Below the pieces are notes generated by a model. The model was given only the letters and a program-made list of their open reading frames with translations, searched no databases and was not told the origin of the DNA. From an uncultured Bacteroidales bacterium (GTDB lineage: Bacteria; Bacteroidota; Bacteroidia; Bacteroidales; Salinivirgaceae): a DNA stretch of 64,000 nt. The DNA lies in NCBI GenBank assembly GCA_937981765.1, contig CALJOM010000003.1:22192-86191 (forward strand), read 5' to 3'. A program made the position numbers and the translations under genes. The first letter of the stretch is position 1. The number at the start of each line of letters is the position of its first letter. Below, in pieces: positions 1-7,868 of the stretch.

Positions 1-564
1 CGAAAAATGGTGTATTAATTTTTTGGTGAACTTTTTAGCTTTAGTACTAAACGGAGGGGAAATCATTACGATAAGTTTCAAATCCTGGCTTTTAACTATA
101 TCTATAAAGTCCCGAAGTGTTTTTAAAAATGGCTGTGTTATTTCAAGAGCGTCAACTCTAAAAATATCGTCGTTGGATTTAAAAATGCGTATAAGGAATT
201 CGTCTTTTTCTACATTTTGAAAAAAATCATTATCCAGGCAAAGGCGAACGGTATTAAATCCCATCTGGCAAATAATTTTCATGTGCCCCAAAATTTGATG
301 ATGAATCTCTTTTTTGGTGAAGTGTTCAAATTGGTTGGAAATTTCGTAGGATTTAAAAGGGCTAAGGACCAATTCACCAAATGAATCTCTAATCATAGTG
401 GTGGAGTAATTTAAAATCAGCGGGAAAAAAGTAGTGTCGCCTAGCTTGAACTCTTTCCCTTCAATACTAACAAATTGTTTGTTTGAAGGCTGCAAGCTGC
501 ATCCGGTCGAAATAAATAAAACGATTCCTGATAAAATAGGAAAAACACTTTTTATTGGCTTCAT
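1..564 (-). CDS. Partial secreted lipoprotein, glycoside-hydrolase-like (3' end off window)
   Basis: An open frame runs from an ATG at 564 to the left edge without a stop, giving the first 188 residues. The N-terminus (MKPIKSVFPIL...FISTGC) is a signal peptide ending in a Cys around residue 22, so it is a probable lipoprotein, although the lipobox (STGC) is loose. The mature part contains a strand-rich start (FKLGDTTFFPLILNY) followed by a helix and MGFNTVRLCLDN, the pattern of the first strands of a GH5/GH2-type TIM barrel ('...G.N.VR...'). A later hydrophobic strand (LKLIVMISPP) fits the same fold. It lies 78 bp downstream of the aminopeptidase gene on the same strand. The function is inferred from weak fold-level similarity, and the catalytic residues lie outside the window. 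Confidence 0.65.
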   Translation of the reverse strand, partial: MKPIKSVFPILSGIVLFISTGCSLQPSNKQFVSIEGKEFKLGDTTFFPLILNYSTTMIRDSFGELVLSPFKSYEISNQFEHFTKKEIHHQILGHMKIICQMGFNTVRLCLDNDFFQNVEKDEFLIRIFKSNDDIFRVDALEITQPFLKTLRDFIDIVKSQDLKLIVMISPPFSTKAKKFTKKLIHHFS

Positions 565-642
565 AGGGTTGCAATAAAAATTTGTAAAAAAATTAATTAA
601 TCCAACCGGTTCTCTAACATATGGAAAATTCTTCCAATAAAC

Positions 643-1611
643 TTAAACATCAAATCCTATGATTTTCCCATTGGTCATAATCAATTGGTTATCGAAATAA
701 ACATCGGGTTCTTTTATAAGACCATCCACATGCAATGGAACGGAAATTCTTCCTCCCATAGTGATATTGTTTCCAAAGGCTATATGTATGGTACCATATA
801 CCTTTTCATCCTCGAGAATTTCTCCGCATAAAATTGCCTTATAGTTGGTCCCGATACCAAATTCTGCCACAGCACGCGCATCCCGACCGGTTTTATCAAA
901 CATTTCTATGAGTTTTTTTGCCTCTTCACCACCGGTAATCTTTTCTGCATATCCGTTTATTACCTCAATGGTAATTGGGGTGGATACCAATCCTATACCA
1001 GCAATAGAGCCGTCGATTACCAGAACTCCGTTAGACCCATCTTCCCAAGGCGCTAAATAAACTTCACCTGAAGGCAAATTCCCGCTCTCTCCTTTATTTC
1101 GTAAAACACCGGTACTAGGAAGAACCTTCCGTCCTTTTACCGGCATAGTAATATCAGTTCCTTTTCGGGTTGTAACACGGATAGTTTCAACACCTTCTAG
1201 CTTCTTTATTATAAAATCAGTAAGAGCAATAATCTTACTGTAATCAGCATTAAGGCAACGTATCATGGTGTCGACAGAAATTCCGGGCATGGTGCCAACT
1301 CGTACTCCTTCTTTTGCAGCATTCCTGCGGGCGTCGGTATGGGTTAACGATTTCTGGGTAGGGCAGACCACCACATCTACCATTTTCATGAGTTCGGCAA
1401 CCGCAGTTGGCGGTTCTTGACCGTTAATGTCTCTGCTTTTGATTTCTACGAAGATGGATTCTTTACACATTTTTTTACCCTCTTCGTACAAAACATATCC
1501 TATTTCACGTTTTAGCTCATCGGTAACAATTAGTAACGTTTCCTGAGGTTGAAGCCCCATACAATCGCGCAATGCAATAATAGCCGCTTGCTGAAGTTCT
1601 GTGTTTTTCAT
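643..1611 (-). CDS. Aminopeptidase, M29 (AmpS/aminopeptidase T)-like
   Basis: Predicted cytoplasmic metallo-aminopeptidase of about 322 residues that removes N-terminal residues from peptides. The C-terminal half carries the conserved M29-like blocks in order: GNLPSGEV with a Glu, AEFGIGTN with a Glu, GTIHIAFGNN with a His, and PLHVDG with a His and an Asp, which together look like the two-metal site. I chose the ATG at 1611 because the frame's first start, at 1629, is a TTG with no clear ribosome site. At about 320 residues it is shorter than classical M29 enzymes (about 400), so it belongs to the compact COG2309-like branch. It lies just downstream of the tsf terminator, so it is probably transcribed separately. 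Family assignment is fairly sure; substrate is unknown. Confidence 0.8.
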   Translation of the reverse strand: MKNTELQQAAIIALRDCMGLQPQETLLIVTDELKREIGYVLYEEGKKMCKESIFVEIKSRDINGQEPPTAVAELMKMVDVVVCPTQKSLTHTDARRNAAKEGVRVGTMPGISVDTMIRCLNADYSKIIALTDFIIKKLEGVETIRVTTRKGTDITMPVKGRKVLPSTGVLRNKGESGNLPSGEVYLAPWEDGSNGVLVIDGSIAGIGLVSTPITIEVINGYAEKITGGEEAKKLIEMFDKTGRDARAVAEFGIGTNYKAILCGEILEDEKVYGTIHIAFGNNITMGGRISVPLHVDGLIKEPDVYFDNQLIMTNGKIIGFDV

Positions 1612-1657
1612 AGTGCTATTTTCTTGCAAAATAGCAGAATTTTATGAATTAAAAAAG

Positions 1658-1677
1658 CGCCAAAATTAAATTTGGCG
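1658..1677 (-). terminator. Rho-independent terminator after tsf
   Basis: A perfect 7-bp stem (CGCCAAA / TTTGGCG) with a 6-base loop is flanked by A6 on one side and T8 on the other, so it can work in both directions. It sits between the tsf stop at 1710 and the aminopeptidase start and ends the rplM-rpsI-rpsB-tsf operon. Confidence 0.85.
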
Positions 1678-1709
1678 TTTTTTTTATACATGGTTGAATA
1701 ATTGCATAA

Positions 1710-2534
1710 TTAGTCAGCCAAAGAATAACGACGAATTGCAATCACTTTCGCTCCGGCAGCATTTTTAGCCAGATAGTCGCGAACTGATATTTTTCCTTCT
1801 TTAATAAACTCTTGGTTTAACAAAGTGCTTTCCTGAAAGAATTTTTGAAGACGTCCTTGTGCAATTTTGTCGAGCATGTTTTCAGGTTTGCCTTCAAGTC
1901 GAGCCTTTTCGCGGGCAATTTCCAATTCTTTTTCAATTACATCGGCAGGAACATCGTCTTTATCGACACTAACAGGCGACATAGCTGCAATTTGCATAGC
2001 AACGTCTTTTCCGGTTTGTTCATCAACTGAACCTTGGAAAGCTACTAAACTGGCCAATTTATTTCCGGCATGAATATACGCAGCTACAAAATCTCCGGTA
2101 ACAAAATCGAAATAAGTTAAATCGATTTTCTCACCAATAACAGCAATCTGCTCGTTAATTTTTTCCTGTACAGATATTGTATCGAATTTTAAACCTTTAA
2201 GCTCCTCCAAGGTCTTTGGTTGTTGCTGTAAGGCAATTTCAACAATTTTGTTAGCTACGTTAATAAAGTCACCATTTTTAGCCACAAAGTCAGTTTCGCA
2301 ATTTAACGAAATAATGGCTCCGTATTTTTTGTTTGAGGATACTTTGGCAAGAACAACACCTTCGTTGGCTTCACGGTCGGCTCTTTTTGCAGCCACAAGT
2401 TTGCCTTTTTCACGAATAATCTGAACTGCTTTATCGAAATCGCCGTTAGCTTCTTCGAGGGCTTGTTTGCAGTCCATCATTCCGGCAGATGTCATCTTAC
2501 GAAGTTTTGCCACATCGGCAGCGGTAATAGCCAT
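1710..2534 (-). CDS. tsf: Translation elongation factor Ts
   Basis: EF-Ts, the nucleotide exchange factor that recycles EF-Tu-GDP to EF-Tu-GTP in the cytoplasm. The N-terminal UBA-like module is clear (VAKLRKMTSAGMMDCKQAL), followed by the TDFVAKN signature that contacts the EF-Tu G domain. The 274-residue length is normal for Bacteroidota. It starts at ATG 2534, 32 bp after rpsB, the usual rpsB-tsf arrangement, and it is the last gene of the ribosomal operon, followed by a hairpin terminator. Nothing odd was seen. Confidence 0.98.
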   Translation of the reverse strand: MAITAADVAKLRKMTSAGMMDCKQALEEANGDFDKAVQIIREKGKLVAAKRADREANEGVVLAKVSSNKKYGAIISLNCETDFVAKNGDFINVANKIVEIALQQQPKTLEELKGLKFDTISVQEKINEQIAVIGEKIDLTYFDFVTGDFVAAYIHAGNKLASLVAFQGSVDEQTGKDVAMQIAAMSPVSVDKDDVPADVIEKELEIAREKARLEGKPENMLDKIAQGRLQKFFQESTLLNQEFIKEGKISVRDYLAKNAAGAKVIAIRRYSLAD

Positions 2535-2566
2535 AGATATAAATGTTTTATTGTTAATAGTTGAGT

Positions 2567-3463
2567 TTATTCTTCATCGTCTTCGTCGGATTCGGAAGCG
2601 AATTCTTCGTCATCCTCCTCTTCTTGGTCGATTGAATCTTCGTTGAAATCTTCCTCGCTAATTTCCGACTTGATATCTTCAATTAGTTCTTCCTCGTCAA
2701 CGATTTGTGATTTTCTTTTTCTTAATTTTGCTTTGGAGGTTTTTTCTTCCGGCTCTTCCTCTTTGTCGGTTTCGAGTTTACGCTCACTCAATCCCTCCTT
2801 AATCATATCCACAAGATAGTCAATAATTAGAGAGATAGATTTTGCAGCGTCGTCGTTAGCAGGGATAGCAAAATCAACCAAATTAGGGTTAGAGTTGGTG
2901 TCAACAATTGCAAAAACAGGTATACCTAAACGACGTGCTTCGGCCACAGCATTTTTTTCTTTCTGAATATCTACCACAAAAAGTGCTGCCGGTAAACGGG
3001 TCATGTCCACAATGGAACCGAGGTTTTTCTCTAGTTTAGCACGTTGACGCGAAATTTGTAAGCGTTCGCGTTTTGCCATGTGGTCGAGTGTCCCGTCTTT
3101 TTCCATACGGTCGAATACACTGATTTTCTTGACTGCTTTACGTATGGTTGGAAAATTGGTTAACATTCCACCAAACCAACGTTCAGTAACGTAGGGCATG
3201 CCGATTTCTTTAATTTTTTCGGCAACAATTTCTTTAGCTTGCTTTTTAGTGGCCACAAAAAGGATTTTTCTTCCACTGCGTGCAATGTTTTTCATTGCAT
3301 TTCCGGCCTCTTCAAGCTTTACAATAGTTTTGTGCAAGTCGATAATATGAATCCCGTTCTTTTCCATAAAGATGTAAGGAGCCATGTTGGGATTCCACTT
3401 GCGTTTGAGATGTCCGAAATGGGCACCTGCTTCTAGTAGTTGTTCAAATGTGATATTTGCCAT
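2567..3463 (-). CDS. rpsB: 30S ribosomal protein S2 with acidic C-terminal tail
   Basis: Ribosomal protein uS2, a late-binding small-subunit protein needed for translation initiation. The core is typical: an N-terminal block (LLEAGAHFGHLKRKWNP), the RWFGGMLTNF segment, and DIQKEKNAVAEA followed by GIPVFAIVDTNSNP. The core ends near residue 225. After it comes a tail of about 70 residues that is first lysine-rich (SKAKLRKRK) and then very acidic (EEEDDEEFASESDEDDEE), giving 298 residues against about 240 in Escherichia coli. It lies in the order rplM-rpsI-rpsB-tsf, with a 105-bp gap from rpsI. Confidence 0.98.
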   Translation of the reverse strand: MANITFEQLLEAGAHFGHLKRKWNPNMAPYIFMEKNGIHIIDLHKTIVKLEEAGNAMKNIARSGRKILFVATKKQAKEIVAEKIKEIGMPYVTERWFGGMLTNFPTIRKAVKKISVFDRMEKDGTLDHMAKRERLQISRQRAKLEKNLGSIVDMTRLPAALFVVDIQKEKNAVAEARRLGIPVFAIVDTNSNPNLVDFAIPANDDAAKSISLIIDYLVDMIKEGLSERKLETDKEEEPEEKTSKAKLRKRKSQIVDEEELIEDIKSEISEEDFNEDSIDQEEEDDEEFASESDEDDEE

Positions 3464-3568
3464 TGTTTTTCTTTCTCCAAGTTTACGTTCTTTCTCTAGG
3501 CAACCTGCCGGTAGTCGTTGAATAACACGAATCCGACGGGTTTAGATACTAAACTTGCTGTTAAACCA

Positions 3569-3979
3569 TTAACGTTTACTAAATTGAAATCTTTTACGAG
3601 CTTTGGGACGTCCGTATTTTTTTCGTTCAACCACTCTAGGGTCGCGGGTAAGAAACCCTTCTTTCTTAAGCAGTGTACGATTTTCAGGATTAAGTTCACA
3701 CAAAGCCTTGGATATAGCCAAACGCAGGGCTTCGGCTTGACCTTTAACGCCTCCTCCCTGTAGATTAACTACTACGTTGTATTGCATACCTATGTTTAAA
3801 ACCTTAAAAGGTTGTTCAACAACGTATTGTAGGGTAGTAGCCGGGAAATACTCTTTGTAATCACGGTCGTTCACCACGATTTTCCCTTCTTTTATGTCCT
3901 TGTCTGGTTGCCTAAGGTAGACCCTTGCAACGGCAGCTTTACGTCTTCCGACTGCTACAATTTGTTTCTGTTGTTCCAT
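3569..3979 (-). CDS. rpsI: 30S ribosomal protein S9
   Basis: Ribosomal protein uS9, whose C-terminal tail reaches the P-site tRNA. The N-terminal block VGRRKAAVARVYLR and the basic C-terminus (YGRPKARKRFQFSKR), ending in the characteristic K-R, are diagnostic. The protein has 136 residues, slightly longer than the 130 of E. coli. Its ATG at 3979 is only 5 bp downstream of the rplM stop, consistent with the conserved L13-S9 translational pair. Confidence 0.98.
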   Translation of the reverse strand: MEQQKQIVAVGRRKAAVARVYLRQPDKDIKEGKIVVNDRDYKEYFPATTLQYVVEQPFKVLNIGMQYNVVVNLQGGGVKGQAEALRLAISKALCELNPENRTLLKKEGFLTRDPRVVERKKYGRPKARKRFQFSKR

Positions 3980-3984
3980 ATCGA

Positions 3985-4440
3985 CTACCTAATTTTTTTC
4001 AAATCAATTACTTGCGGATTTTGAGCTGCGTGTGGATGCTCGTTTCCGGCGTAAACATGTAAATTACCAAACAATCTACGACCCAGACGATTTTTGGGGA
4101 GCATACCTTTCACTGCGTGCTCTAAAACGCGGGAGGGATGTTTGAATTTTACGTTTGATGCTTTAACTTCACATTGTCCTCCGGGATAACCTGTGTGGTG
4201 AATGTAGAATTTTTTCTCCCACTTGTCGCCGGTAAATCGTACTTTATCAGCGTTGATTACCACTACGTTATCTCCACAGTCCACGTGAGGAGTGTAATCT
4301 GGCCTGTGCTTGCCGCGTAGGACTAATGCAATTCTTGATGCTAAGCGTCCTACTGTTTCGTTTTCCGCATCAACCAATACCCACTGTTTTTTAACTGTAC
4401 TTGAATTGGCCGATACTGTTTTGTAGCTCAATGTATTCAC
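3985..4440 (-). CDS. rplM: 50S ribosomal protein L13
   Basis: Ribosomal protein uL13, an early-assembling large-subunit protein. The diagnostic segments KQWVLVDAENETVGRLAS and DNVVVINADKVRFTGDKW are present, as is MLPKNRLGRRLF. At 151 residues it is close to the family length. The start is a GTG at 4440, unusual for a ribosomal gene but supported by a strong AGGAGGT ribosome-binding site at 4446-4452, spaced 5 bases from the start. It is the first gene of the operon and has its own promoter upstream. Confidence 0.97.
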   Translation of the reverse strand: MNTLSYKTVSANSSTVKKQWVLVDAENETVGRLASRIALVLRGKHRPDYTPHVDCGDNVVVINADKVRFTGDKWEKKFYIHHTGYPGGQCEVKASNVKFKHPSRVLEHAVKGMLPKNRLGRRLFGNLHVYAGNEHPHAAQNPQVIDLKKIR

Positions 4441-4445
4441 TACTA

Positions 4446-4452
4446 ACCTCCT
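4446..4452 (-). promoter_or_regulatory. Strong Shine-Dalgarno site of rplM
   Basis: AGGAGGT on the minus strand, fully complementary to ACCUCCU of the 16S 3' end, 5 bases before the GTG start of rplM. It decides the start. Such full-length sites are uncommon in Bacteroidota, where most genes lack them. Confidence 0.8.
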
Positions 4453-4498
4453 GTTTTTGTTTTACAAATGTTTCTTATCTAACTCTAAAATTCGGACT

Positions 4499-4532
4499 GC
4501 AAAGATACGGATATTTTTTTATTAACTATCAA
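4499..4532 (-). promoter_or_regulatory. Promoter of rplM-rpsI-rpsB-tsf operon
   Basis: Bacteroidota-type promoter read on the minus strand: TTG at 4532-4530, a 22-base spacer, then TATCTTTG (TAnnTTTG -7 consensus) at 4507-4500. It places transcription start near 4492 and gives a leader of about 50 bases. Confidence 0.75.
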
Positions 4533-4749
4533 TTGTATGCTTTTTTGTAAAAATGTTTTGCGTTTCAACAATCTATAGTTGCCAGAGTCGGTTGATATTT
4601 TTTTGCAGAATTTTCTTCTACCCGATTTTGGTACTTATAAATCTTTTACAAAAAGTAGTGCCAATTGATTATCAATAAGGAACTTAGCTTAAACATCAAA
4701 GGATTAACAGTTAAAAATTTGTTAAAGTTTTGCACTTTTTGAGAAAAAA
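4533..4749. other. Divergent intergenic region between rplM and tetR
   Basis: Between the two divergent promoters lies about 220 bp of AT-rich DNA. I see no open frame of convincing size, no tRNA-like fold and no strong hairpin. Confidence 0.5.
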
Positions 4750-4781
4750 TTTGTTTACACTACGGAAACTTTATATGTTTG
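4750..4781 (+). promoter_or_regulatory. Promoter of tetR-RND efflux operon
   Basis: TTTG at 4750-4753, a 20-base spacer, then a perfect TATGTTTG (TAnnTTTG) at 4774-4781. The -7 element lies inside the spacer of a 9-bp inverted repeat (4762-4793), so repressor binding would block it. Confidence 0.8.
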
Positions 4782-4793
4782 CATAGTTTCCGT
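4762..4793. promoter_or_regulatory. Probable TetR operator (inverted repeat over -7 box)
   Basis: Perfect inverted repeat ACGGAAACT (4762-4770) and AGTTTCCGT (4785-4793) separated by 14 bp that contain the -7 element. It lies 19 bp before the tetR start codon. The position is ideal for autorepression by the TetR protein encoded next to it. The role is inferred; the repeat is seen directly. Confidence 0.7.
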
Positions 4794-4811
4794 GGTTTAC
4801 AAATTTCAATT

Positions 4812-5441
4812 ATGGAACAAGATAAGCACAGCGAGATTCTTAACCAGATTGCCGGTTTGTTCATGAGTTACGGCATACGTAACGTAAGCATGGATAATAT
4901 TTCACAACAGCTCGGCATTTCAAAAAAAACACTCTATCAATGGTTCTCGAGCAAGGAAGTATTGATCGATAAAGTTATTGACAGGATGATTAGCAACGTT
5001 TCCGATAAACCCCACTGTGCCGAATTTGAAAAATCGGCAGAAACAGCTATCGATGTTATTCTTGGAGTGATGAAAATTTTGGGAGAGCTGAGTAAATCAC
5101 TAAATCCAATCTTTTTCTGGGAGTTAAACAAATATTTTCCCGTGCAAGCTAAAAAGCTAAACGATTTTCGGGTAAATCACATAAAGAATAAAATTATCGA
5201 AAACCTGAAAAGAGGAATTTCTGAGGGGATCTACCGAAAAAACATAAATATTGATATTGTAGCACAACTCTATGTTAGTTGGATAGAAAACTTTCCGACA
5301 ATTATTCACAAGCCCGAACTAACCAGCTATTCCACAGATAAAATTTTGGAAGAAATCTACTGTTTCCATCTTCACGCGATTGTAAACAATAAAGGTCGTG
5401 AAATATTAAAGCAACGTTTCGATTCCGATTACGAAATTTAA
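4812..5441 (+). CDS. TetR/AcrR-family transcriptional regulator
   Basis: Predicted dimeric repressor of 209 residues. Residues 5-55 are a TetR N-terminal domain: ILNQIAGLFMSYGIRNVSMDNIS followed by the turn and recognition helix QLGISKKTLYQWFSSKEVLID. The C-terminal ligand-binding domain is divergent, as usual in this family. The ATG at 4812 was chosen over a TTG at 4779, because that TTG lies inside the promoter's -7 region. It is the first gene of a same-strand set with a TolC-like channel, adaptor and RND pump (18-bp gap to the next gene), so it most likely controls efflux. An inverted repeat around the promoter suggests autoregulation. The inducer is unknown. Confidence 0.9.
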   Translation: MEQDKHSEILNQIAGLFMSYGIRNVSMDNISQQLGISKKTLYQWFSSKEVLIDKVIDRMISNVSDKPHCAEFEKSAETAIDVILGVMKILGELSKSLNPIFFWELNKYFPVQAKKLNDFRVNHIKNKIIENLKRGISEGIYRKNINIDIVAQLYVSWIENFPTIIHKPELTSYSTDKILEEIYCFHLHAIVNNKGREILKQRFDSDYEI

Positions 5442-5459
5442 TCTATAAAACGCAACATT

Positions 5460-6785
5460 ATGAAGAGATTTTCATTAATCACCATTTTATTTCTGGCAAT
5501 ATTTGCCAATGGATTTAGTCAGACTGAGCGAACATTAAGCCTCGACGAGGCAATTTCGACTGCCTTGACTGAAAACCGATCGTTACAGCTAGCTTCATTC
5601 GACCAGAGAATTGCCTCGAAATCGAAATGGGAAACCATTACCAACTATCTGCCCAAGGTGAACTTTGAGGCTTCCTGGTTAGATAATTTAAAACTAAACA
5701 CCGTTCTTCTTCCGGGCATTATGTTTGGTCAACCTCCCGGGACCTATATTCCGGTGCAGTTTGGTGTTCAATATCAAACCAGTTGGGGAATAAAAACACA
5801 GCAGGTTATCTTTAGCGCACCTCTATTTATTGCCATACAAATGGCGGAAGAGGCTAAAAAGATATCGGAGTTGGGGTATGCACGTACTGAAAATGAAGTT
5901 CGTTCGACAGTAAAAACATTCTATACCTCTATCCTGGTTTTGGAAAAAACTCGCTCCATTATAGCCAAAAACATCGAAAACCTTCAGAAAGTAAAAGAAA
6001 AAACCAGAGCAATGTACGAAGTGGGAATGGCACAAAGCACCGATGTTGATCAACTTGATATAACCATTGCCGGACTTGAAAATTCGCGTTCGGGATTGGA
6101 TAGAAATATTCAGCTAACCTACAATATGCTTCGGTTCCATCTGGGGATGGATTCTACTGTAAATCTAAAACTTACAACAAGCATAGATCAAATGATTAAT
6201 GAACAAGAGTTAGCACAGTTATTAGGAACTCAATTTAATGCCGATAATAACGTTGATGTGCAACTATTGAGAGAACAGGAAAGAATAGCAGAATTAAACC
6301 TTTTAAAAGAGAAGGCCGATATTCTCCCAACCATAGCCGGTTTTTACAATTATAACAAATCGGGACAAGGTAATCAGATGAGCGATCTTCGTTGGTTCCC
6401 CTCCTCGGTTGTTGGGCTATCGGTTTCTATTCCACTTTTTGCGGGAACACAAAACTATACACAAATTCAAAAAGCAAACATCTCTTTAGAAAAAACTCGA
6501 TATAACACAGAAACCATAATTGAACAGCTTCTGATACAAGAACGTCAACTTAAATATAACCTCAAAAGCGCATACGAAAACTACTTGGCACAAAAGAAGA
6601 ATATCGAATTGGCAGAGCGAGTGTATCGAAACATTGAAGCCAGATATCTTCAGGGAGTTGTATCAAGCCTTAGCCTTACACAAGCTAATTCCGATTATTT
6701 AAAAGCTGAAAGCAATCTGGTTTCAGCGATGATGGAACTTGTTTCAGCAAAACATAACCTCGAAAAACTTTTATTTCAGAAATAA
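5460..6785 (+). CDS. TolC-family outer membrane efflux channel
   Basis: Outer membrane factor that forms the exit duct of a tripartite efflux pump. A signal peptide (MKRFSLITILFLAIFANGFSQ) is followed by two repeated outer-membrane-efflux (OEP) modules of long helices. SLDEAISTALTENRSLQLASFD opens the first and LNLLKEKADILPTIAGFYNY the second. The family's VSIPLFAG signature is present. The length of 441 residues is typical. It lies 18 bp after tetR and 23 bp before the adaptor gene on the same strand. Confidence 0.93.
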   Translation: MKRFSLITILFLAIFANGFSQTERTLSLDEAISTALTENRSLQLASFDQRIASKSKWETITNYLPKVNFEASWLDNLKLNTVLLPGIMFGQPPGTYIPVQFGVQYQTSWGIKTQQVIFSAPLFIAIQMAEEAKKISELGYARTENEVRSTVKTFYTSILVLEKTRSIIAKNIENLQKVKEKTRAMYEVGMAQSTDVDQLDITIAGLENSRSGLDRNIQLTYNMLRFHLGMDSTVNLKLTTSIDQMINEQELAQLLGTQFNADNNVDVQLLREQERIAELNLLKEKADILPTIAGFYNYNKSGQGNQMSDLRWFPSSVVGLSVSIPLFAGTQNYTQIQKANISLEKTRYNTETIIEQLLIQERQLKYNLKSAYENYLAQKKNIELAERVYRNIEARYLQGVVSSLSLTQANSDYLKAESNLVSAMMELVSAKHNLEKLLFQK

Positions 6786-6808
6786 CAAAAATCTTAATTT
6801 ATATCACC

Positions 6809-7849
6809 ATGAAAAATAAAATTTTCGCATTGGGAATTCTAATTTTGGCAGCAAGCTTTGGGTGCCAAACAAATGAACAAAAGTCATCAACTACTACGGC
6901 AGAGGGAAAAGCTCTGACTGTTAAAGCCATTACCCTTCAGAAAAAAACATTTGCCGATAAAATCGTACTTTCAGGCAGCGTGGAAAGTTGGGAAAAAATA
7001 CACTTAGTTCCAACATCCCCCGGAAAAATTGAAAAGCTTTTGGTTGATATCAGTTCGAAGGTACAGGAAGGAGACCTTATAGCCGTAATGGACCAAACGC
7101 AGCTAACAACTACAAAACTCCAGTTAGAGCAATTGGAAAAAGATTTTAAACGTATTGACTCGCTTGCAAAAGCAGGAGCTATTGCCCTTCAACAATACGA
7201 ACAATTGAAAACCAACTACGAGGTAACTAAAAAAACGTATGCCTTCCTCGAGAAAAACGTTTTTCTGAAAAGTCCAATTTCCGGAATCGTTACCGAGAAA
7301 TATTACAACGAGGGAGAAATGTTCTCTGCAGCACCCAACACCAGGGTAGGCAAAGCAGCTCTTGTTGCTATTGAAAATCTTCAAACCATGAAATTGTTAG
7401 TGGATGTGCCAGAATCGCACTTTTCAAAAATCAACAAATCACTATCCGTATCGGTATATATTCAAGCCTTGGGTAAAACTTTCCCGGCACGCATATCGCT
7501 TATCTATCCCTCAATAGATCCTTTAAGCAAAACTTTTAAAATAGAGATTGCCATACAAAATAGTGCTATGGAAATAAAACCCGGAATGTTTGCCCGTGCA
7601 GAAATAACCTTAGGTGACAGGGAAGCATTAGCTGTTCCTCAAACAGCTCTTCTAAAACAACAAGGGAGTTCTCGTTACTATATTTATCGGTTAAACAATA
7701 ACGTAGCAGAGCAAATCTTTATTGACTACAGAATAATCGACAATGAATACACCGAGGTTATCTCGGACAAACTCAACGAAAACGACACCATTATAACCGT
7801 TGGTATCGAAAAACTCGTTGATGGAGCAAAGGTAACGTTAGTTAACTAA
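6809..7849 (+). CDS. RND efflux periplasmic adaptor (membrane fusion protein)
   Basis: HlyD/AcrA-type adaptor, 346 residues, linking the RND pump to the outer membrane channel. It begins with a lipoprotein signal peptide with Cys19 (AASFGC), so it is anchored to the inner membrane by lipid. The order is adaptor strand (VKAITLQKKTFADKIVLSGSV), lipoyl-like half motifs (PGKIEKLLVDISSKVQEGDLIAVMD and FLKSPISGIVTEKYYNEGE) around a short coiled hairpin, then beta-barrel and membrane-proximal parts (IKPGMFARAEI, AVPQTALL). The gene sits between the channel and the pump genes with short gaps. Confidence 0.92.
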   Translation: MKNKIFALGILILAASFGCQTNEQKSSTTTAEGKALTVKAITLQKKTFADKIVLSGSVESWEKIHLVPTSPGKIEKLLVDISSKVQEGDLIAVMDQTQLTTTKLQLEQLEKDFKRIDSLAKAGAIALQQYEQLKTNYEVTKKTYAFLEKNVFLKSPISGIVTEKYYNEGEMFSAAPNTRVGKAALVAIENLQTMKLLVDVPESHFSKINKSLSVSVYIQALGKTFPARISLIYPSIDPLSKTFKIEIAIQNSAMEIKPGMFARAEITLGDREALAVPQTALLKQQGSSRYYIYRLNNNVAEQIFIDYRIIDNEYTEVISDKLNENDTIITVGIEKLVDGAKVTLVN

Positions 7850-7868
7850 CCGAAAAAAAACTATTACC

